A stretch of DNA of 64,000 bases from Mucilaginibacter polytrichastri (GCF_001911425.1 NZ_MPPL01000001.1:5146912-5210911), one strand, 5' to 3'; numbered from the stretch's first letter, positions 44,728 through 53,866 are shown. The notes: generated by a model not told the origin, from the letters alone. Numbers and translations are program-made.

Positions 44728-47700
44728 AAAATTCTACTCAGTTTTTTATGGGTTTTGATCATCATAGGCTCAAACGCCTATGCCCAAACCCGAACAGTGA
44801 CCGGTACAGTAACCGGTAAGGATGACGGCCTGCCGCTTCCCGGTGTAAGTGTTGTGGTAAAAGGATCTAAAACCGGCACTCAAACAGGTTCAGACGGTTC
44901 TTACACAATTAAAGTAGGTGCCGGCCAATCATTAGTATTTACCTTTATTGGTTTTACTGCACAAACTCATCTTCCATCTGGCGACAGGTTAAACATTAGC
45001 CTTGCTGGTTCTGCCAGTGAGTTAAACGAGGTTGTTGTAATTGGTTACGGTAGCCAGGTAAAACGTGATAACAATGGTAGCATTGCTTCTGTAAAAGGTT
45101 CAGACATTGCCAGCCAGCCTGTTCAAAACTTTCAACAGGCGCTTGGTGGCCGTGCTGCAGGTTTACAAACAACTGTTCCCGGTTCTACGCTTAATGCTAA
45201 CCCTGTATTACGTATTCGTGGTATCAACTCTGTGGCATTAAGTTCACAGCCATTGTTTGTAATAGATGGTATCCCCGCATTTGAAGGTAGCCAAAATGGT
45301 GGTACTGCTGGTGGTGGTAGCCCGCTTGGTAACATAAACCCTGAAGATATCGAAAGCCTCGACGTTGCTAAAGATGCATCTGCAGGTGCTATTTATGGTA
45401 GCCGTGCTGCTAACGGTGTAATCTTTGTAACCACTAAAAAAGGTAAAAAAGGTAAAGCAGTAGTAAGTTTCGATAGCTGGACAGGTATAAACAAAGTATC
45501 TAACCTGCCGCATATGTTAAATGCCTCGCAGTATACGGCTATTAAAAATGAGGCTTTAGTAAATGCTGGTTTATATAATGCAAATACTACCTACTTTGCT
45601 ACTCAAATTGGTGCAGATGGTAAACCGGTTGATACTAACTGGTTTGATTATATATACCAAACCGGTAAATCATACAACAGCAGCGTAAGTATTTCTGGCT
45701 CAACAGATGCAACAAGCTACTATTTGTCTGCAAACTGGAGCAAACAAAACGGCGTATTAGCTAAAAACTCTTTTAATAAGAAAGGCATCTTAGCAAACAT
45801 TGACCACAAAGCCAACAAGTACATTACCATTGGTGGTAAAATCTCTTATACTAATTCACAAAATAATGCTGCTACGGGTTCTGGCTCTCAGGATGATGGT
45901 TTTAGCATTACCGGTTTAGGCCGTATTGGATTGGTATCGCCTCCAAATGTGTCTCCATACAATAATGATGGTAGCTACAACTTAAGCAGCAACACGCTGG
46001 GTATCCAGGCTAATAAAGGTGTATCTTTCTCTTATTACAACATTTTGCCAATATTAGATATGAACAGATCTAATAATGAGCTGAACCAGGTAAACTCAAA
46101 TATCTATTTTCAAGTAAAACCATTATCATGGTTAACCTTAAAAACAACTTATGGTATTGATTACTTGTTTAGAAACACAGATATATTTCAAAATGCAATA
46201 CAAGGTGATGGGGTTGCCACAACCGGTTCTGTTACAGATAGTTATGCTAATCAAAAAAGATGGGTTTGGGATAATACCTTGCAAATTGATAAATCATTTG
46301 GCAAGCACAGTATTAACGCCCTGTTTGGTAATGAGCAAGACCGCAGAACGGCTAGAGGTTTTGGTATAAACCGTACCATCCTTTCTGATGGTGGCTTTAA
46401 CGTAATACAGGCTGGTTATGCAGCCAACAATGCTGCGAATAACTTATACCAGGATTTTTACCTGGTATCTTTCTTCGGTCGTTTAAACTATGACTTTGAT
46501 AAGAAATACTATTTAAGCGCTACAGTACGTCGTGATGATTATTCTGTATTTGGAGCAAACAATAAAAAAGGTTATTTCCCTGGTGCATCTTTAGGTTACG
46601 AGATTACCCGCGAAAAATTCTGGACCGGCATAGGTGCTGATAAAATTTTCAGCAGCTTTAAACTACGTGGTAGCTATGGTAAGGTGGGTAATGCATCTAA
46701 CTTTGGTGCTTATGACTCTTATGGTTTATATGCTAACGGCTTATATAATGGTTCTGCAACGTTGCAATTTAACCAAACTGGTAATGCCGACTTAAAATGG
46801 GAAAGCATTTTCAAAACAGATATCGGGTTTAACTTTGGTATCCTGGGAGATAAAATCACCGGTGAGGTTGCTTATTACAAGAATAGCATCCGTGACTTAA
46901 TTTTCAATGTACCAACTATTCCTTCTGCAGGTTTGCCTTCACAGCCATTGGTGAATGTTGGTAAAATGTACAATAAGGGTATAGAGATCACTTTAAATGC
47001 GCGTGGTGTTAATACCAAAGACTTTAGCTGGTCGCCTTCATTTAACATCAGCTTTAACCAAAATAAGTTAACTTACATTGTGCCGGGTATTACTAAACTT
47101 ACCAATGCAAGTTCTGGTACTGAGGTAACTAACATTAACGAGGTTGGCCACTCATTAGGTAGCTTATACATTGTGCGTACCGCAGGTGTTGATCCGGCTA
47201 CTGGCCGTCGTGTTTTCTTAAACGCAGCAGGTCAAAAAGTTTTATATTACCCATCAGGTGGTATCCCTACAGGGCGCTCACAATGGGAGTATGCTGACGG
47301 TACTCGCGCACCTGCTATAACCCAGGCTGCAGATGCTGTTAACTATGCTAATACGGCACCTAAGGTTCTTGGTGGTTTCAGCAATTCATTCCGTTATAAA
47401 GGGATAGACCTCAACGTTTTATTTACTTATCAGTTAGGTTACTCTATTTATTATGGAACAAGATCTGGTTTACATGATCAACGTTTCTGGAACAACTCTA
47501 CCGATATCTTAACCGGCCGCTGGACAACTCCTGGTCAGGCTAATGCAGATTTTGCAAAAGTTGTTTATGGAGATAACGTGTCAAACGGTTCATCTTTGCC
47601 TTTAGATATCAACGTATTTAGTGGCAACTTTCTAAAGTTAAAAAGCGCTAATTTAGGTTATACTTTACCGAAAGATCTGGTTAGCAAAATAGGCCTTACA

Positions 47701-47904
47701 AACCTGCACGTTTATATCAGTGCATATAACCTGTTTACTATTACTAAATATCCAGGTTCAGATCCGGAAGTTTCATCAAACAGTGGTAACGCTACTGGCA
47801 GTACAGGTGCAAGTGTTTCAACATCAAACAGTACACAAGGCGTTGACAGAAATCAGCCAGGTTTGACCAGGACATTTACTGCAGGTTTCAATGTTAAATT
47901 CTAA
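44722..47904 (+). CDS. SusC/RagA family TonB-linked outer-membrane protein
   Basis: 1060 residues. Signal peptide (ending NAYAQ), carboxypeptidase-regulatory-like domain (about 22-100: TVTGTVTGKDDGLPLPGVSV), plug (about 110-215: QPLFVIDGIPAFEGSQ, ESLDVAKDASAGAIYGSRA) and barrel ending in AGFNVKF. Same architecture as the first SusC but clearly diverged in the barrel, so it probably takes a different ligand. Its SusD partner starts 14 nt downstream. The upstream leader exists in two copies. Confidence 0.95.
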   Translation: MKKILLSFLWVLIIIGSNAYAQTRTVTGTVTGKDDGLPLPGVSVVVKGSKTGTQTGSDGSYTIKVGAGQSLVFTFIGFTAQTHLPSGDRLNISLAGSASELNEVVVIGYGSQVKRDNNGSIASVKGSDIASQPVQNFQQALGGRAAGLQTTVPGSTLNANPVLRIRGINSVALSSQPLFVIDGIPAFEGSQNGGTAGGGSPLGNINPEDIESLDVAKDASAGAIYGSRAANGVIFVTTKKGKKGKAVVSFDSWTGINKVSNLPHMLNASQYTAIKNEALVNAGLYNANTTYFATQIGADGKPVDTNWFDYIYQTGKSYNSSVSISGSTDATSYYLSANWSKQNGVLAKNSFNKKGILANIDHKANKYITIGGKISYTNSQNNAATGSGSQDDGFSITGLGRIGLVSPPNVSPYNNDGSYNLSSNTLGIQANKGVSFSYYNILPILDMNRSNNELNQVNSNIYFQVKPLSWLTLKTTYGIDYLFRNTDIFQNAIQGDGVATTGSVTDSYANQKRWVWDNTLQIDKSFGKHSINALFGNEQDRRTARGFGINRTILSDGGFNVIQAGYAANNAANNLYQDFYLVSFFGRLNYDFDKKYYLSATVRRDDYSVFGANNKKGYFPGASLGYEITREKFWTGIGADKIFSSFKLRGSYGKVGNASNFGAYDSYGLYANGLYNGSATLQFNQTGNADLKWESIFKTDIGFNFGILGDKITGEVAYYKNSIRDLIFNVPTIPSAGLPSQPLVNVGKMYNKGIEITLNARGVNTKDFSWSPSFNISFNQNKLTYIVPGITKLTNASSGTEVTNINEVGHSLGSLYIVRTAGVDPATGRRVFLNAAGQKVLYYPSGGIPTGRSQWEYADGTRAPAITQAADAVNYANTAPKVLGGFSNSFRYKGIDLNVLFTYQLGYSIYYGTRSGLHDQRFWNNSTDILTGRWTTPGQANADFAKVVYGDNVSNGSSLPLDINVFSGNFLKLKSANLGYTLPKDLVSKIGLTNLHVYISAYNLFTITKYPGSDPEVSSNSGNATGSTGASVSTSNSTQGVDRNQPGLTRTFTAGFNVKF

Positions 47905-47917
47905 TTAGCTATTAAAA

Positions 47918-49402
47918 ATGAAAAAGAAATTATATATAATCATATTAGGTATCGTAGTAGGTACCAACTACTCGTGCCAAAAGAGCCTGCTGAGCCCTAC
48001 AAGCCAAACACAGGTGTCAGATCAAAATGGCCAGCCTTTTGCTACAGCGGCACGTATTCAAAGCCAGGTATTAGCTTTATATGCCAACACACGTAATGGG
48101 CAATATTTAGGCGGCCGTTTCCAGGTTTATAATGATGTAAAAGCTGATAATTGGATCAATGACTCTGGTAACCAGATCACGGCTTCAAATACCTGGGCAG
48201 CAAACGTTAATACAACCAGCACAGAAGTTATCAACTTTTGGTCACAAGCTTATTATACAATCAATTTATGTAACTTGTTTATTGATGGTATGGCAAAAAC
48301 AGGTAGCGCAATAGTAGGTACAGCAGTGTCTGCAAATTATGTTGGTGAGGCTAAATTTCTGCGTGCCCTTGCTTACTATAGCTTATTACAATTATACGCC
48401 CGCCCATATGCTGATGGCAATGGTGCTAAACCCGGTCTACCATTGCGTTTAGTTGGTTTGTCAACTTATTCAGATCAATCATTGGCCAAAAGCACAGTTG
48501 CCCAGGTTTATGCTCAAATCACTAAAGATTTAGATGATGCCGAGGCAGGTTTACCGCTTACTAATGGTACCGCGCTAAACAATACCATCAGAGCACACCG
48601 TAATACAGCTATTGCTTTCAAAACACGTGTATACCTTACCATGGGCCAATATGATAAAGTTATCACAGAGGCTAATAAAATTGTAAGTGCAACCGCACCT
48701 TTTACTGCAACTACAGGCGTTGCCAATGCATTGCAAGCTAACGTTCTTAATGTTTACAGAACGCCGTATACAACTACAGAATCAATATTTTCTGTACCGT
48801 TTGTAACAGCAACAGAACAAGTAGGTACTCAGAATGCATTGGGTTACTACTATTATGCTAACGGTAGTGTTGCCGGTAACGCCGAGTTTCACCTTAACCC
48901 TGCGGGCGTAATTGCTGATGCAACCTGGAAGGCTACAGATGCACGCAGAACTAATTTTATTGCTGCTTCAACAGTTACAGCAAATGTTGGTAAATTCTAT
49001 TTAGCCAAATGGAATAACATTGGTACTTATCTTGACTATGCGCCGGTTATGCGTTATGCTGAAGTACTATTAAACCTTGCAGAAGCAAGAGCCCGCATCA
49101 GCGGTGTTGATGCACAAGCGATTGCTTTATTAAATGCAGTTCGCCAGCGCTCTGATGCTACCACAACATTTACTGCCGCAGGCTTTGCCAACGGAACGGC
49201 ATTGGTAAATGCTATTTTGCAAGAACGTAATATCGAATTTTTAGGCGAAGGCTTACGTAACATCGATTACATGCGTACTTTAGGTACTATCCCGGCTAAA
49301 TCTAATATTCAGGCAATTGCGCCAAGCAATCCTCAATATATCTGGCCTTTATCAAATGATGAATTATTATACAACACTTTAATAGGTGGTTCTAATAACT
49401 AA
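47918..49402 (+). CDS. RagB/SusD family outer-membrane lipoprotein
   Basis: 494 residues, lipobox with Cys20 (GTNYSC). SusD N-terminal domain with NLCNLFIDGM and GEAKFLRALAYYSLLQLYARPY; RagB/SusD C-terminal domain with APVMRYAEVLLNLAEARAR and ILQERNIEFLGEGLRNIDYMR. This is the classical RagB/SusD type. Forms the lid of the preceding SusC. A terminator follows at once; no degradative enzymes are coupled. Confidence 0.94.
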   Translation: MKKKLYIIILGIVVGTNYSCQKSLLSPTSQTQVSDQNGQPFATAARIQSQVLALYANTRNGQYLGGRFQVYNDVKADNWINDSGNQITASNTWAANVNTTSTEVINFWSQAYYTINLCNLFIDGMAKTGSAIVGTAVSANYVGEAKFLRALAYYSLLQLYARPYADGNGAKPGLPLRLVGLSTYSDQSLAKSTVAQVYAQITKDLDDAEAGLPLTNGTALNNTIRAHRNTAIAFKTRVYLTMGQYDKVITEANKIVSATAPFTATTGVANALQANVLNVYRTPYTTTESIFSVPFVTATEQVGTQNALGYYYYANGSVAGNAEFHLNPAGVIADATWKATDARRTNFIAASTVTANVGKFYLAKWNNIGTYLDYAPVMRYAEVLLNLAEARARISGVDAQAIALLNAVRQRSDATTTFTAAGFANGTALVNAILQERNIEFLGEGLRNIDYMRTLGTIPAKSNIQAIAPSNPQYIWPLSNDELLYNTLIGGSNN

Positions 49403-49420
49403 TTGTTAGGTTACAATAAA

Positions 49421-49456
49421 CATTAAGGCCCGGCAATTTGCCTGGCCTTAATGTTT
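49421..49456. terminator. terminator of the second susCD pair
   Basis: CATTAAGGCC / GGCCTTAATG stem, followed by TTTTAATTT; serves the convergent DoxX gene as well. Confidence 0.85.
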
Positions 49457-49471
49457 TAATTTAAAGGGTAA

Positions 49472-49879
49472 TTACTTTTTATCAACGCTGTAGCTACCCG
49501 GCCCAACAAATAATAACCCGGCAAACATCACAGCATCTTCAATAGCGTGTGCTGCCTCTCCTAAACCATCGTGCTTGCCCAGGTGCATAGCCACAGCTAC
49601 CAGCATATTAAAAAGCAGTAGTAAGCATACCGGCCTGAAAGCCCAGCCGATAATAAGCAGGAACCCACCAAAGGTTTCAACTACTGCAGAGAGTAAGCCC
49701 CAAACCACGGGCCAAAAAGTAATGCCGATATATTTGGTACTACTGCCCAGGGCCCTCCAACCATCTACACCACCTGCCAGTTTAGGGAAACCGTGATAAA
49801 TAAACATAATGCCCAAGCCAAGCCGTACTATCAATAGCCCGAAATTTTTATAATTGCCTAGTTTTCCTAAATACGCCAT
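49472..49879 (-). CDS. DoxX family membrane protein
   Basis: 135 residues with four hydrophobic helices: the family opening LLIVRLGLGIMFIYHGFPKL, then ITFWPVVWGLLSAVVETFGG, LLIIGWAFRPVCLLLLFNMLV and a last helix near the C-terminus. DoxX proteins are small inner-membrane proteins linked in some bacteria to oxidoreductase systems. Downstream (same strand) of the LD-carboxypeptidase gene with a 21-nt gap, so the two form one transcript; a functional link is not evident. Confidence 0.88.
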   Translation of the reverse strand: MAYLGKLGNYKNFGLLIVRLGLGIMFIYHGFPKLAGGVDGWRALGSSTKYIGITFWPVVWGLLSAVVETFGGFLLIIGWAFRPVCLLLLFNMLVAVAMHLGKHDGLGEAAHAIEDAVMFAGLLFVGPGSYSVDKK

Positions 49880-49900
49880 AATTGAATAAGGTTGTTTTTT

Positions 49901-50800
49901 TTAAATGAATTTAATGTCCGCTTGTTGCGGTTGTACTAACAGGTCTATGGTTCTGCCTAATATTAAGGCATTGTTGTTGGGCACATGCCCACCAGGGAAA
50001 TCGAAACAAACCGGGTAATGGTAATCCTTTACTGCATTTAATACAATTTCACTAATAGTGAAGCCGAATGGGATATCATTATCCTTTATATCGCTAAAAC
50101 CACCTATTATTAACCCGGCCAGGTTCTTCAATTTACCGGCACGTTTAAGGGTATGGAGCATTCGATCTATCGAATACAGGTACTCTCCTACGTCTTCTAT
50201 AAACAGGATTTTGCCATCCCAATTGACATCTGAAACAGAGCCTAATACAGAAATAAGCATCATGAGGTTGCCTCCGGTTAGCTCGCCGGTGGCATGGCCT
50301 GTTACGTTATTGCTGGTTGTTGTAAAGCGATAGTTTATTTCTTCGCCAAAGAGCGCTTTTTTAAGCGATTGTAGTGATTGCGCTGAAGCATCCGGGATGT
50401 TAACCGGCATTTGGCCGTGGATGCTTTGCAGTCCCAGGTTGGCCTGTAGGTGTGCATGTATCACCGTAACATCGCTAAAGCCAATGATCCACTTAGGGTT
50501 TTGCTTAAGATTGTCGAAATTGATATCATCAATAATGCGGATGGTGCCATAACCGCCGCGTGCGGCAAAAATGGCTTTTACTTCTTTATCATCAACAAAA
50601 CGCTTCATGTCGCGCGCCCGTAATTCATCGTTACCCGCAAATTGATGGTACGAGGCCGTTACGGTTTCGCCCAAAACAACCCTTAGCCCCCATGATTGTA
50701 GCAAGGCTACCGCATCATCCATAGGCTTGGGTAGCTTTTTGGCCGGGCAGGTAATGGCAACCAGGTCGCCTTTTTTAAGGTAAGGGGGCGTTATGCTCAT
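49901..50800 (-). CDS. S66 family muramoyltetrapeptide (LD-) carboxypeptidase
   Basis: Serine peptidase trimming the terminal D-Ala from murein tetrapeptides in recycling, 299 residues, no signal peptide, so cytoplasmic. Seen: AARGGYGTIRIIDDI, the nucleophile Ser109 in IIGFSDVTVIHAHL, the glutamate in FIEDVGEYLYSIDRML and the catalytic histidine in DFPGGHVPNN. Full length. It is divergent from metG; the two starts are under 50 nt apart and share the region carrying the metG -7 box. Confidence 0.92.
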   Translation of the reverse strand: MSITPPYLKKGDLVAITCPAKKLPKPMDDAVALLQSWGLRVVLGETVTASYHQFAGNDELRARDMKRFVDDKEVKAIFAARGGYGTIRIIDDINFDNLKQNPKWIIGFSDVTVIHAHLQANLGLQSIHGQMPVNIPDASAQSLQSLKKALFGEEINYRFTTTSNNVTGHATGELTGGNLMMLISVLGSVSDVNWDGKILFIEDVGEYLYSIDRMLHTLKRAGKLKNLAGLIIGGFSDIKDNDIPFGFTISEIVLNAVKDYHYPVCFDFPGGHVPNNNALILGRTIDLLVQPQQADIKFI

Positions 50801-50810
50801 ATTTATAAAT

Positions 50811-50818
50811 TATCTTTG
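50811..50818 (+). promoter_or_regulatory. -7 box of metG
   Basis: TATCTTTG fits TAnnTTTG. It contains the TTG at 50816, the first possible start of the metG frame, so that codon is part of the promoter rather than the coding region. Confidence 0.5.
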
Positions 50819-50845
50819 CCAAATTATAACAAAGCACTGAAAACT

Positions 50846-52921
50846 TTGGAAACTCAAAAATATAAAAGATATACCATCACCGCGGCTTTGCCCTATGCTA
50901 ACGGGCCAAAGCATATCGGTCACCTTGCAGGGGCTTATATTCCTGCCGATTTATACGCCCGTTACCTGCGCCTCAAAAAGCGAGACGTAGTTTTTGTTTG
51001 CGGATCTGACGAACACGGTACTGCCATTGCCAACCAGGCCATGAAAGAGCATACCACCCCGCAGGCTATTATAGATAAATACCATACGCTGATTAAGGAC
51101 TGTTTTGAAAAGCTGAATATATCATTAGATATCTATCACCGTACCAGTTCACAATTACACCACGAAACAGCCCAGGAGTTTTTTACCGACCTGAACAGTA
51201 AAGGCGATTTTGTAGAGAAAGTATCCGAGCAATATTTTGACGAGGAAGCGAATACTTTCCTGGCCGACCGGTACATCATCGGCACCTGCCCTAACTGCGG
51301 TAATGACCATGCTTACGGCGACCAGTGCGAACGCTGCGGAACGTCATTAAGCCCCGAAGAATTGATTAACCCGCACTCGGCATTAAGTGGCGCCAAGCCG
51401 ATCTTAAAACCAACCAAACACTGGTACCTGCCATTAAACGAGTATGAGCCATTTTTAAAAGAATGGATACTGGAAGGCCACGCTAAGGACTGGAAAACGA
51501 ACGTTTACGGCCAGTGCAAAAGCTGGATAGATGGCGGCCTGCACCCACGCGCCGTAACCCGCGATTTGGACTGGGGTATTAAAGTACCCGTAGCCGGTGC
51601 CGATGGCAAAGTACTGTATGTTTGGTTTGATGCGCCTATCGGCTATATCTCGGCTACCAAACAATGGGCTATTGATAATAATAAAGACTGGGAACCATAT
51701 TGGAAAGATAAAGACACCAAATTGGTTCACTTTATTGGTAAGGATAATATCGTGTTCCACTGTATCGTGTTCCCGGTGATGCTGAAGGCGCAGGGTACGT
51801 TTATATTGCCAGAGAATGTGCCGGCTAATGAGTTTATGAACCTGGAAGGCGATAAAATGTCGACCAGCCGTGGATGGAGCATCGAGATGCACGAGTATCT
51901 GAATGATTTCCCCGACAAGATAGATGAGCTGCGTTACTACCTGACCGCCATTGCACCAGAAACCAGCGACAGCGAGTTCACCTGGAAAGATTACCAGGCC
52001 CGTGTAAATAACGAACTGGTAGCCATACTCGGTAACTTTATTAACCGCGTAATGGTGCTGATGCACAAGTTTTTTGACGGCAAAGTTAACAGCCCATCCG
52101 GCGATCTGACTTTTACTGACGAAAGCTTAAACACCGCCGTTAGCCAGATTTATGACGAATTGGAAGTAAGCTTCGAGACCTATAAATTCCGCCAGGCACA
52201 GCAAAATGTAATGGAGCTGGCCCGTTTGGGTAACCGTTACCTTACCGAGCAAGAACCCTGGAAAACCTTTAAGAACGACCCGGAAGAAGCGCGTAAAGCA
52301 TTGCATAATTGCCTGGTGTTGATCGGCCATTTGGCTACTTGCTTACAGCCATTCTTACCGACAACATCTGCCAAGATCTTTGATATGATTAACTGGCCGG
52401 CTGGCACAGTTACCTTTGATCAGGAAATTAAGTTTGCAGACGGACACCAACTAAACCCGGCTTCGCTACTATTTGCGAAGATTGAGGATGATGTGATCCA
52501 AACACAGATTGATAAACTGAAAGCCAAAGCAGATTCTTTAGCTGCTCCGGAGGTTGCCGAAGAAGTTGTTGAAACAGCGCTTACACCAGCGAAAGAAAAC
52601 ATCAACTACGATCAGTTTGCGGCGATGGATATTCGCGTGGGTACTATTGTTGCCGCCGAAAAAGTTGCCAAAACCAAGAAACTTTTAAAACTGACCATTG
52701 ATACCGGGATTGATACCCGAACCGTAGTATCGGGCATTGCCGAGCATTTTGAGGCTGAAGCCATCATCGGTAAACAGGTAAGCATCCTAGTAAACCTGGA
52801 ACCTCGCGAACTGAAAGGCATCCTCTCGCAAGGGATGATCCTGATGGCCGAAAACGCCGAAGGCAAGCTCGAATTTGTTGCCCCTGCCAGCACCATGCCG
52901 CCGGGTTCTGGCATAAAATAA
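50846..52921 (+). CDS. metG: methionyl-tRNA synthetase
   Basis: Charges tRNA-Met, about 691 residues, cytoplasmic. The start is a rare TTG at 50846 (METQKYKRYTITAALPYANG); an upstream in-frame TTG at 50816 falls inside the -7 box. HIGH-type motif in PKHIGHL, zinc-binding CPNCGNDHAYGDQCERC, KMSKS-type motif DKMSTSRGW, and a C-terminal tRNA-binding domain of the EMAPII/Trbp111 type (about 590-691: FAAMDIRVGTIVAAEKV) that dimerises in other family members. There is no ATG that gives a complete HIGH domain, so the non-ATG start is a real feature of this gene. Confidence 0.95.
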   Translation: METQKYKRYTITAALPYANGPKHIGHLAGAYIPADLYARYLRLKKRDVVFVCGSDEHGTAIANQAMKEHTTPQAIIDKYHTLIKDCFEKLNISLDIYHRTSSQLHHETAQEFFTDLNSKGDFVEKVSEQYFDEEANTFLADRYIIGTCPNCGNDHAYGDQCERCGTSLSPEELINPHSALSGAKPILKPTKHWYLPLNEYEPFLKEWILEGHAKDWKTNVYGQCKSWIDGGLHPRAVTRDLDWGIKVPVAGADGKVLYVWFDAPIGYISATKQWAIDNNKDWEPYWKDKDTKLVHFIGKDNIVFHCIVFPVMLKAQGTFILPENVPANEFMNLEGDKMSTSRGWSIEMHEYLNDFPDKIDELRYYLTAIAPETSDSEFTWKDYQARVNNELVAILGNFINRVMVLMHKFFDGKVNSPSGDLTFTDESLNTAVSQIYDELEVSFETYKFRQAQQNVMELARLGNRYLTEQEPWKTFKNDPEEARKALHNCLVLIGHLATCLQPFLPTTSAKIFDMINWPAGTVTFDQEIKFADGHQLNPASLLFAKIEDDVIQTQIDKLKAKADSLAAPEVAEEVVETALTPAKENINYDQFAAMDIRVGTIVAAEKVAKTKKLLKLTIDTGIDTRTVVSGIAEHFEAEAIIGKQVSILVNLEPRELKGILSQGMILMAENAEGKLEFVAPASTMPPGSGIK

Positions 52922-52924
52922 ATT

Positions 52925-53030
52925 AGATGTGCAAATGTGCAGATATGAAGATGTGCAGATGGTCTAATAATCGGCCTGTACATTTTTAAAATTTGCACAC
53001 CTGCACATTCGCATATCTGCACATTAAATA
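52925..53030. repeat. TGTGCAGAT-type hairpin repeat upstream of tRNA-Arg
   Basis: Several copies of the string ATGTGCA(A/G) and its complement. The clearest pair is AATGTGCAGATATG (52934-52947) with its perfect complement at 53012-53025. It lies between metG and the tRNA and may act as a stop for metG or as a dispersed REP-like unit. Confidence 0.6.
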
Positions 53031-53031
53031 A

Positions 53032-53039
53032 TAGATTTG
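53032..53039 (+). promoter_or_regulatory. -7 box of tRNA-Arg
   Basis: TAGATTTG fits TAnnTTTG, 12 nt before the mature tRNA 5' end; -33 TTG not at proper distance. Confidence 0.4.
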
Positions 53040-53051
53040 CAAATCAACAAC

Positions 53052-53123
53052 GGTCCCGTAGTTCAACGGATAGAATAGGAGTTTCCTAAACTCTAGATAT
53101 GAGTTCGATTCTCGTCGGGACCA
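53052..53123 (+). tRNA. tRNA-Arg (anticodon CCT)
   Basis: Cloverleaf read by hand: acceptor GGTCCCG / CGGGACC, D arm GTTC-loop-GAAT, anticodon stem GGAGT / ACTCT with loop TTCCTAA (CCT, reads AGG), 4-nt variable loop, T arm ATGAG-TTCGATT-CTCGT. Discriminator A; the CCA end is not encoded here. The 3' end is partly duplicated at 53403-53421. Confidence 0.93.
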
Positions 53124-53125
53124 CT

Positions 53126-53162
53126 AAAAACGTCATTCTTCAGTGCAAGAACGGCGTTTTTT
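53126..53162 (+). terminator. terminator downstream of tRNA-Arg
   Basis: AAAAACGTCATTCTT / AAGAACGGCGTTTTT stem (13 of 15 paired by identity) with T-run. Confidence 0.7.
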
Positions 53163-53182
53163 GCGTTATGGGGCGAACAATA

Positions 53183-53344
53183 GGTAAAGTTTGTTTGATA
53201 GGTAAAGTAGTTGATATGAGTCAAATTGATTTCAAATGGTGTAATTGTCTCAAATGCTTTCTTTAATAGACAATTTTCAAGCTTTATAAAGATGGTAAAT
53301 TGGGTTACAAAATGGGTAAAATATCTATGAGTTTCTGGTAAAGT
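53183..53344 (+). repeat. five GGTAAA direct repeats between tRNA and its duplicated 3' end
   Basis: GGTAAAGT at 53183, 53201 and 53337; GGTAAA at 53294 and 53315. Short direct repeats beside an attachment site are what arm-type integrase-binding sites look like. No gene is seen in this stretch (a minus-strand frame here also covers the tRNA). Confidence 0.45.
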
Positions 53345-53402
53345 CTTTTGATTCAAATTGAGCTGAGATGAGTTGAAAACGCTGTAAAATGCCTACATTC
53401 TT

Positions 53403-53421
53403 ATTCCCGTCGGGACCGCCA
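53403..53421 (+). other. duplicated tRNA-Arg 3' end (attachment-site scar)
   Basis: ATTCCCGTCGGGACCGCCA matches the tRNA 3' end (53108-53126) at 16 of 19 positions, with an exact core CGTCGGGACC. Unlike the live tRNA it carries discriminator G and an encoded CCA, and its own terminator follows, as expected of the original tRNA end displaced by an integrated element. Confidence 0.6.
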
Positions 53422-53424
53422 TTT

Positions 53425-53453
53425 GAAAGTTGTCAACATTGTTGGCAACTTTT
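53425..53453 (+). terminator. terminator after the duplicated tRNA end
   Basis: AAAGTTGTCAAC / GTTGGCAACTTT stem (one mismatch) followed by TTCTT. Confidence 0.7.
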
Positions 53454-53527
53454 CTTATAAAATTAAACTCCAACCACAATTCTTACCAACTTGCAAATAA
53501 CAATTTTACCTTTGCCAAAACTTTAGT

Positions 53528-53866
53528 ATGATAGAATTAACTCCCTGCCCCTTGTGCAAATCAACTTTTACCTATGAAATGGAAGGCCTGCTTGCCTGTC
53601 CCGAATGCGGGCATGAGTGGAGCCCGGAAGAAGATAGTACCGAGGATCAGCCGTTTATTGTGAAGGATAGTAATGGCAACACTTTGCAAAATGGAGATAC
53701 AGTGATAACTATCAAAAATCTGCCGGTTAAAGGTTCACCCCAGGGCATAAAGGCCGGAACCAAAGTCAAAAACATTCGTTTGGTAGACAGTGATCATAAT
53801 ATTGACTGTAAGATTGATGGGTTCGGCGCAATGGCGCTTAAATCTGAGTTTGTAAAAAAGGCTTAA
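53528..53866 (+). CDS. PhnA/YjdM-like zinc-ribbon protein
   Basis: 112 residues. N-terminal zinc ribbon CPLCKSTFTYEMEGLLACPECGHEW (two CxxC pairs) and a C-terminal SH3-like domain (DSNGNTLQNGDTVITIKNL, then LVDSDHNIDCKIDGFGAM) as in YjdM/PhnA, once linked to phosphonate use but of unclear function. Full length. A TACCTTTG box lies at 53507-53514, 14 nt before the ATG, so transcription probably starts very close to the start codon. No phosphonate genes nearby. Confidence 0.9.
   Translation: MIELTPCPLCKSTFTYEMEGLLACPECGHEWSPEEDSTEDQPFIVKDSNGNTLQNGDTVITIKNLPVKGSPQGIKAGTKVKNIRLVDSDHNIDCKIDGFGAMALKSEFVKKA

Noticed and set aside
39170..49402. Complete polysaccharide utilisation locus
   Set aside because: Two SusC/SusD pairs are present but no glycoside hydrolase, lyase, sulfatase or sensor gene lies in the region.
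50816..50845. Longer metG N-terminus from TTG 50816
   Set aside because: The codon is inside the TATCTTTG -7 box; the extra ten residues do not resemble MetRS.
51455..52066. 203-codon minus-strand frame inside metG
   Set aside because: Antisense shadow of a clear aminoacyl-tRNA synthetase.
53183..53344. Intact integrative element at tRNA-Arg
   Set aside because: Only about 280 bp separates the two tRNA ends and no integrase or cargo gene remains.
53093..53356. 87-codon minus-strand frame
   Set aside because: It runs through the tRNA-Arg gene and its terminator; not an integrase or other recognisable protein.
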